A stretch of DNA of 64,000 nt from Gelatoporia subvermispora B (Eukaryota; Basidiomycota; Agaricomycetes; Polyporales; Gelatoporiaceae): the NCBI GenBank assembly GCA_000320605.2, contig KB445793.1, forward strand, positions 62,001 to 126,000, read 5' to 3'. Positions 62,186 through 64,000 of this stretch are shown piece after piece; positions within the stretch are counted from its first letter, which is position 1, and every line of letters starts with the position of its first letter. Made by a program: the position numbers and the translations under genes. The notes below the pieces were generated by a model, which worked only from the letters and a program-made list of their open reading frames with translations, ran no database searches and was not told the DNA's origin.

Positions 62186-62480
62186 GCTAGGAAGACTCTC
62201 AAGGGCAATTCACTTCGATTAGAGATGTCGACAAGATTTTCCGGGGGAACGAGCCAATCAATGTTTTATCGGCACCAAACTGCGACGAGACCCCTTAGAC
62301 GGCTCCATAAGCCCTGGGTAATTCACTCCTGTAGAAGGTATGTTATAGCGCCTAACGGGACTACATCGTGATAATCGATATTTGTTCAAGGTGTTGCGAA
62401 ATAAGATGTTGCGCCCAGCTCAGCGCTCCGACATGTTGAAACTGAAACCTGCGCAAATGACAGTAGATGCTGTTCCCATG
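62015..62480. repeat. Diverged direct repeat, about 170 bases, two copies
   Basis: Bases about 62015-62187 and 62308-62480 align along their whole length with many substitutions and small indels. Shared blocks include CACTCCTGTA, ATAGCGCCTA, GGTATTGCGAAAT versus GGTGTTGCGAAAT, and GCAGTAGATG versus ACAGTAGATG. An old local duplication. Confidence 0.75.
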
Positions 62481-63084
62481 TCAGGGAAATTTTCAGCGGG
62501 TATCCACTCAAACGCGGGATGCTCTGAAGATGCTTCCGGCGGGACAACTCAATCAACACCGTATCAGCACTACACTGCCATTACCAGTGGCTTGGCCGCC
62601 TTATGACAAGATATCTATTAGTTTTGCAACCTACTCTGTCTTCCAGGTGCATTGATACGTCTTGCGAGATACAAACGCCCATTGACTTCAGTGAACAATT
62701 GACATGGGAATCCCGGAATATACGACATAGTACTTCGGCGAGCTCGTTCTATGGCTGCGCCTGCGGGGCCCTTTCCGGAAGCCAGCGGGGAAGCTAGCGG
62801 ACACCACCTTATCCTGACCGGACTACCCGCCCCCTGAGGATCATTTCAAGATTGCACATAGCGGGAAAGGAATGATCATAGCTGCCATCTACCGTACGTC
62901 GTCAGCGCTAGACATTACCGCATTAGCGCTCATTCATCATTTAGTTAAGGTGGCAGATTAGGAGACTTCGAAACCAGATACGACATAAGTAAGGAATCTC
63001 GACGATGTGAATATGGCATCAGGAAGTTATCACATTTGCTTTTATGCCGCTTTTCCTGCTTCGGACTATCAAAGGAGGAAAAGA

Positions 63085-63120
63085 GGGAAAATCCCAGTCC
63101 CCTGGGACTGGGATTTTCCC
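63085..63120. repeat. Perfect palindrome, 17-base arms, 2-base centre
   Basis: GGGAAAATCCCAGTCCC at 63085-63101 and its exact reverse complement at 63104-63120, separated by CT. Pairing continues imperfectly outward: AAAGGAGGAAAAG on the left faces CTTTTGCAGCTTT on the right. Too long to be expected by chance. Confidence 0.92.
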
Positions 63121-63400
63121 ACTTTTGCAGCTTTCATGGCGCTTACAGACCTGACAAGATGTAAAAATGAGAAAAGCAAAAACAAGATTTTGCTGATGCC
63201 TGGGACCCGGACAATCACGGGTCATCTTGCTCATCTGCGGTGTGTAATCTGACTTCGCCAGCTGTCCGCTGTTCCGCCATGCATGTACGGGAGCATCCCA
63301 TTCAATCATTCACTTGTTGTTCTCGACCACACTCGTTCTCGATAGATTGTTACCATGTCTTTAGACTTGCCTTCCTTCCGTGATTCTCTATCACTGATTT

Positions 63401-63439
63401 AGGTGCGTGCGCTCCAGTGGCACTGGAGCGCACGCACCT
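63401..63439. repeat. Perfect palindrome, 19-base arms, 1-base centre
   Basis: AGGTGCGTGCGCTCCAGTG at 63401-63419 and its exact reverse complement at 63421-63439, with G at 63420 between. Different sequence from the palindrome at 63085, 280 bases away. Confidence 0.93.
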
Positions 63440-64000
63440 CAATCGCACTAATGGTGGCACTCCTTACGCGGGACGAACGGCCTCTATCCCAGCGAATAAC
63501 TTGCTCATGAATTTCGTAGAGATTTGGATACACTTGGCGCTATATTATATTGATGGGCGAATCAGCACAGCGAGACATGTCATTAAGCTGCGGTGTTACT
63601 GGCACGCTCTCACGCTACGATATGGCATGATGACCTGAACGTCCTGAGTTTCTGTCGCTGTTATTTTGAAGGCGAGACGGAAAATGTGAGGGTGCATATT
63701 GGCGACATCGTAAAGCTCACCATGCATATCTATCTATCCAAATGGTCCACATTCCGATCATCCGGTGGAGGGTCTGGCAGTTCCACTCGCCTGGGGCGCT
63801 TCCTACCGGGGGAGACGTGCGAAAGGCGTGGCAGAAGACCTCACTGGACTCCCTGGCTCAGGTGTTGGGGCACGTCAGCCGTTCAATCTAGTTCCCGGTG
63901 CAGAGCTCATTGAGGCGCGTCTCTTACCGACTAGACTGGACCTACTTGTAGGTAAAGTATAACGTACTCTATAAAGTACGGGTCACGATAGATCACATTT

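Larger units (their letters stand above)
62481..64000. other. No recognisable gene; contains two large palindromes
   Basis: Apart from the palindromes listed separately, small frames on both strands have no family motif. The last 300 bases hold an open plus frame (63765-63962) that may run past nothing definable. Confidence 0.35.

Overview
The window is nuclear DNA of a filamentous basidiomycete, most likely an Agaricomycete. Genes are split by many short introns (about 50-60 bases). The window carries lineage-typical families: DUF6533 seven-helix proteins, a PriA-like secreted cysteine-rich protein, and SRPK-like kinase debris. No virus, plasmid, CRISPR array or bacterial operon is present. 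Gene models below were assembled by eye from exon-sized open frames and splice signals, so gene ends are firmer than internal exon borders.

Bases 1-16,000 are almost all minus strand: an M16A (insulysin/Ste23-type) metallopeptidase running off the left edge, a GH2 beta-mannosidase, and a copper amine oxidase with an N-terminal membrane anchor, flanked by two related short-chain dehydrogenases. Bases 16,900-27,300 hold a sugar-porter MFS gene (+), a secreted type-B carboxylesterase-family protein that appears to have lost its catalytic Ser and His, a 3-prime fragment of a DUF6533 gene, a third short-chain dehydrogenase (diacetyl/acetoin reductase-like), and a membrane-anchored histidine acid phosphatase.

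Bases 28,300-48,230 are the most structured part. A two-gene module (a small CxxC protein plus a DUF6533 gene) occurs twice in inverted orientation, at about 28.3-31.1 kb and 44.8-48.2 kb. Between the copies lie an intron-bearing tRNA-Arg(CCG), ATP synthase subunit f, a 6.3 kb stretch with no recognisable gene, and the divergent pair GPI16/PIG-T and AFG2/Drg1. The two copies of the small CxxC gene are each broken, at different places.

Bases 48,500-59,500 hold a 79-residue hydrophilic protein, three plus-strand DUF6533 genes (the last two a close tandem pair), and a decayed SRPK-like kinase pseudogene between them. Bases 59,400-64,000 hold the PriA-like gene, a 20-base tandem repeat, a diverged direct repeat of about 170 bases with ankyrin-like coding traces, and two near-perfect palindromes 280 bases apart.

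Housekeeping genes (AFG2, GPI16, ATP17, M16 peptidase) are intact. The accessory part shows duplication and decay: six DUF6533 loci, three SDR genes, a probable pseudoenzyme, and several relics.
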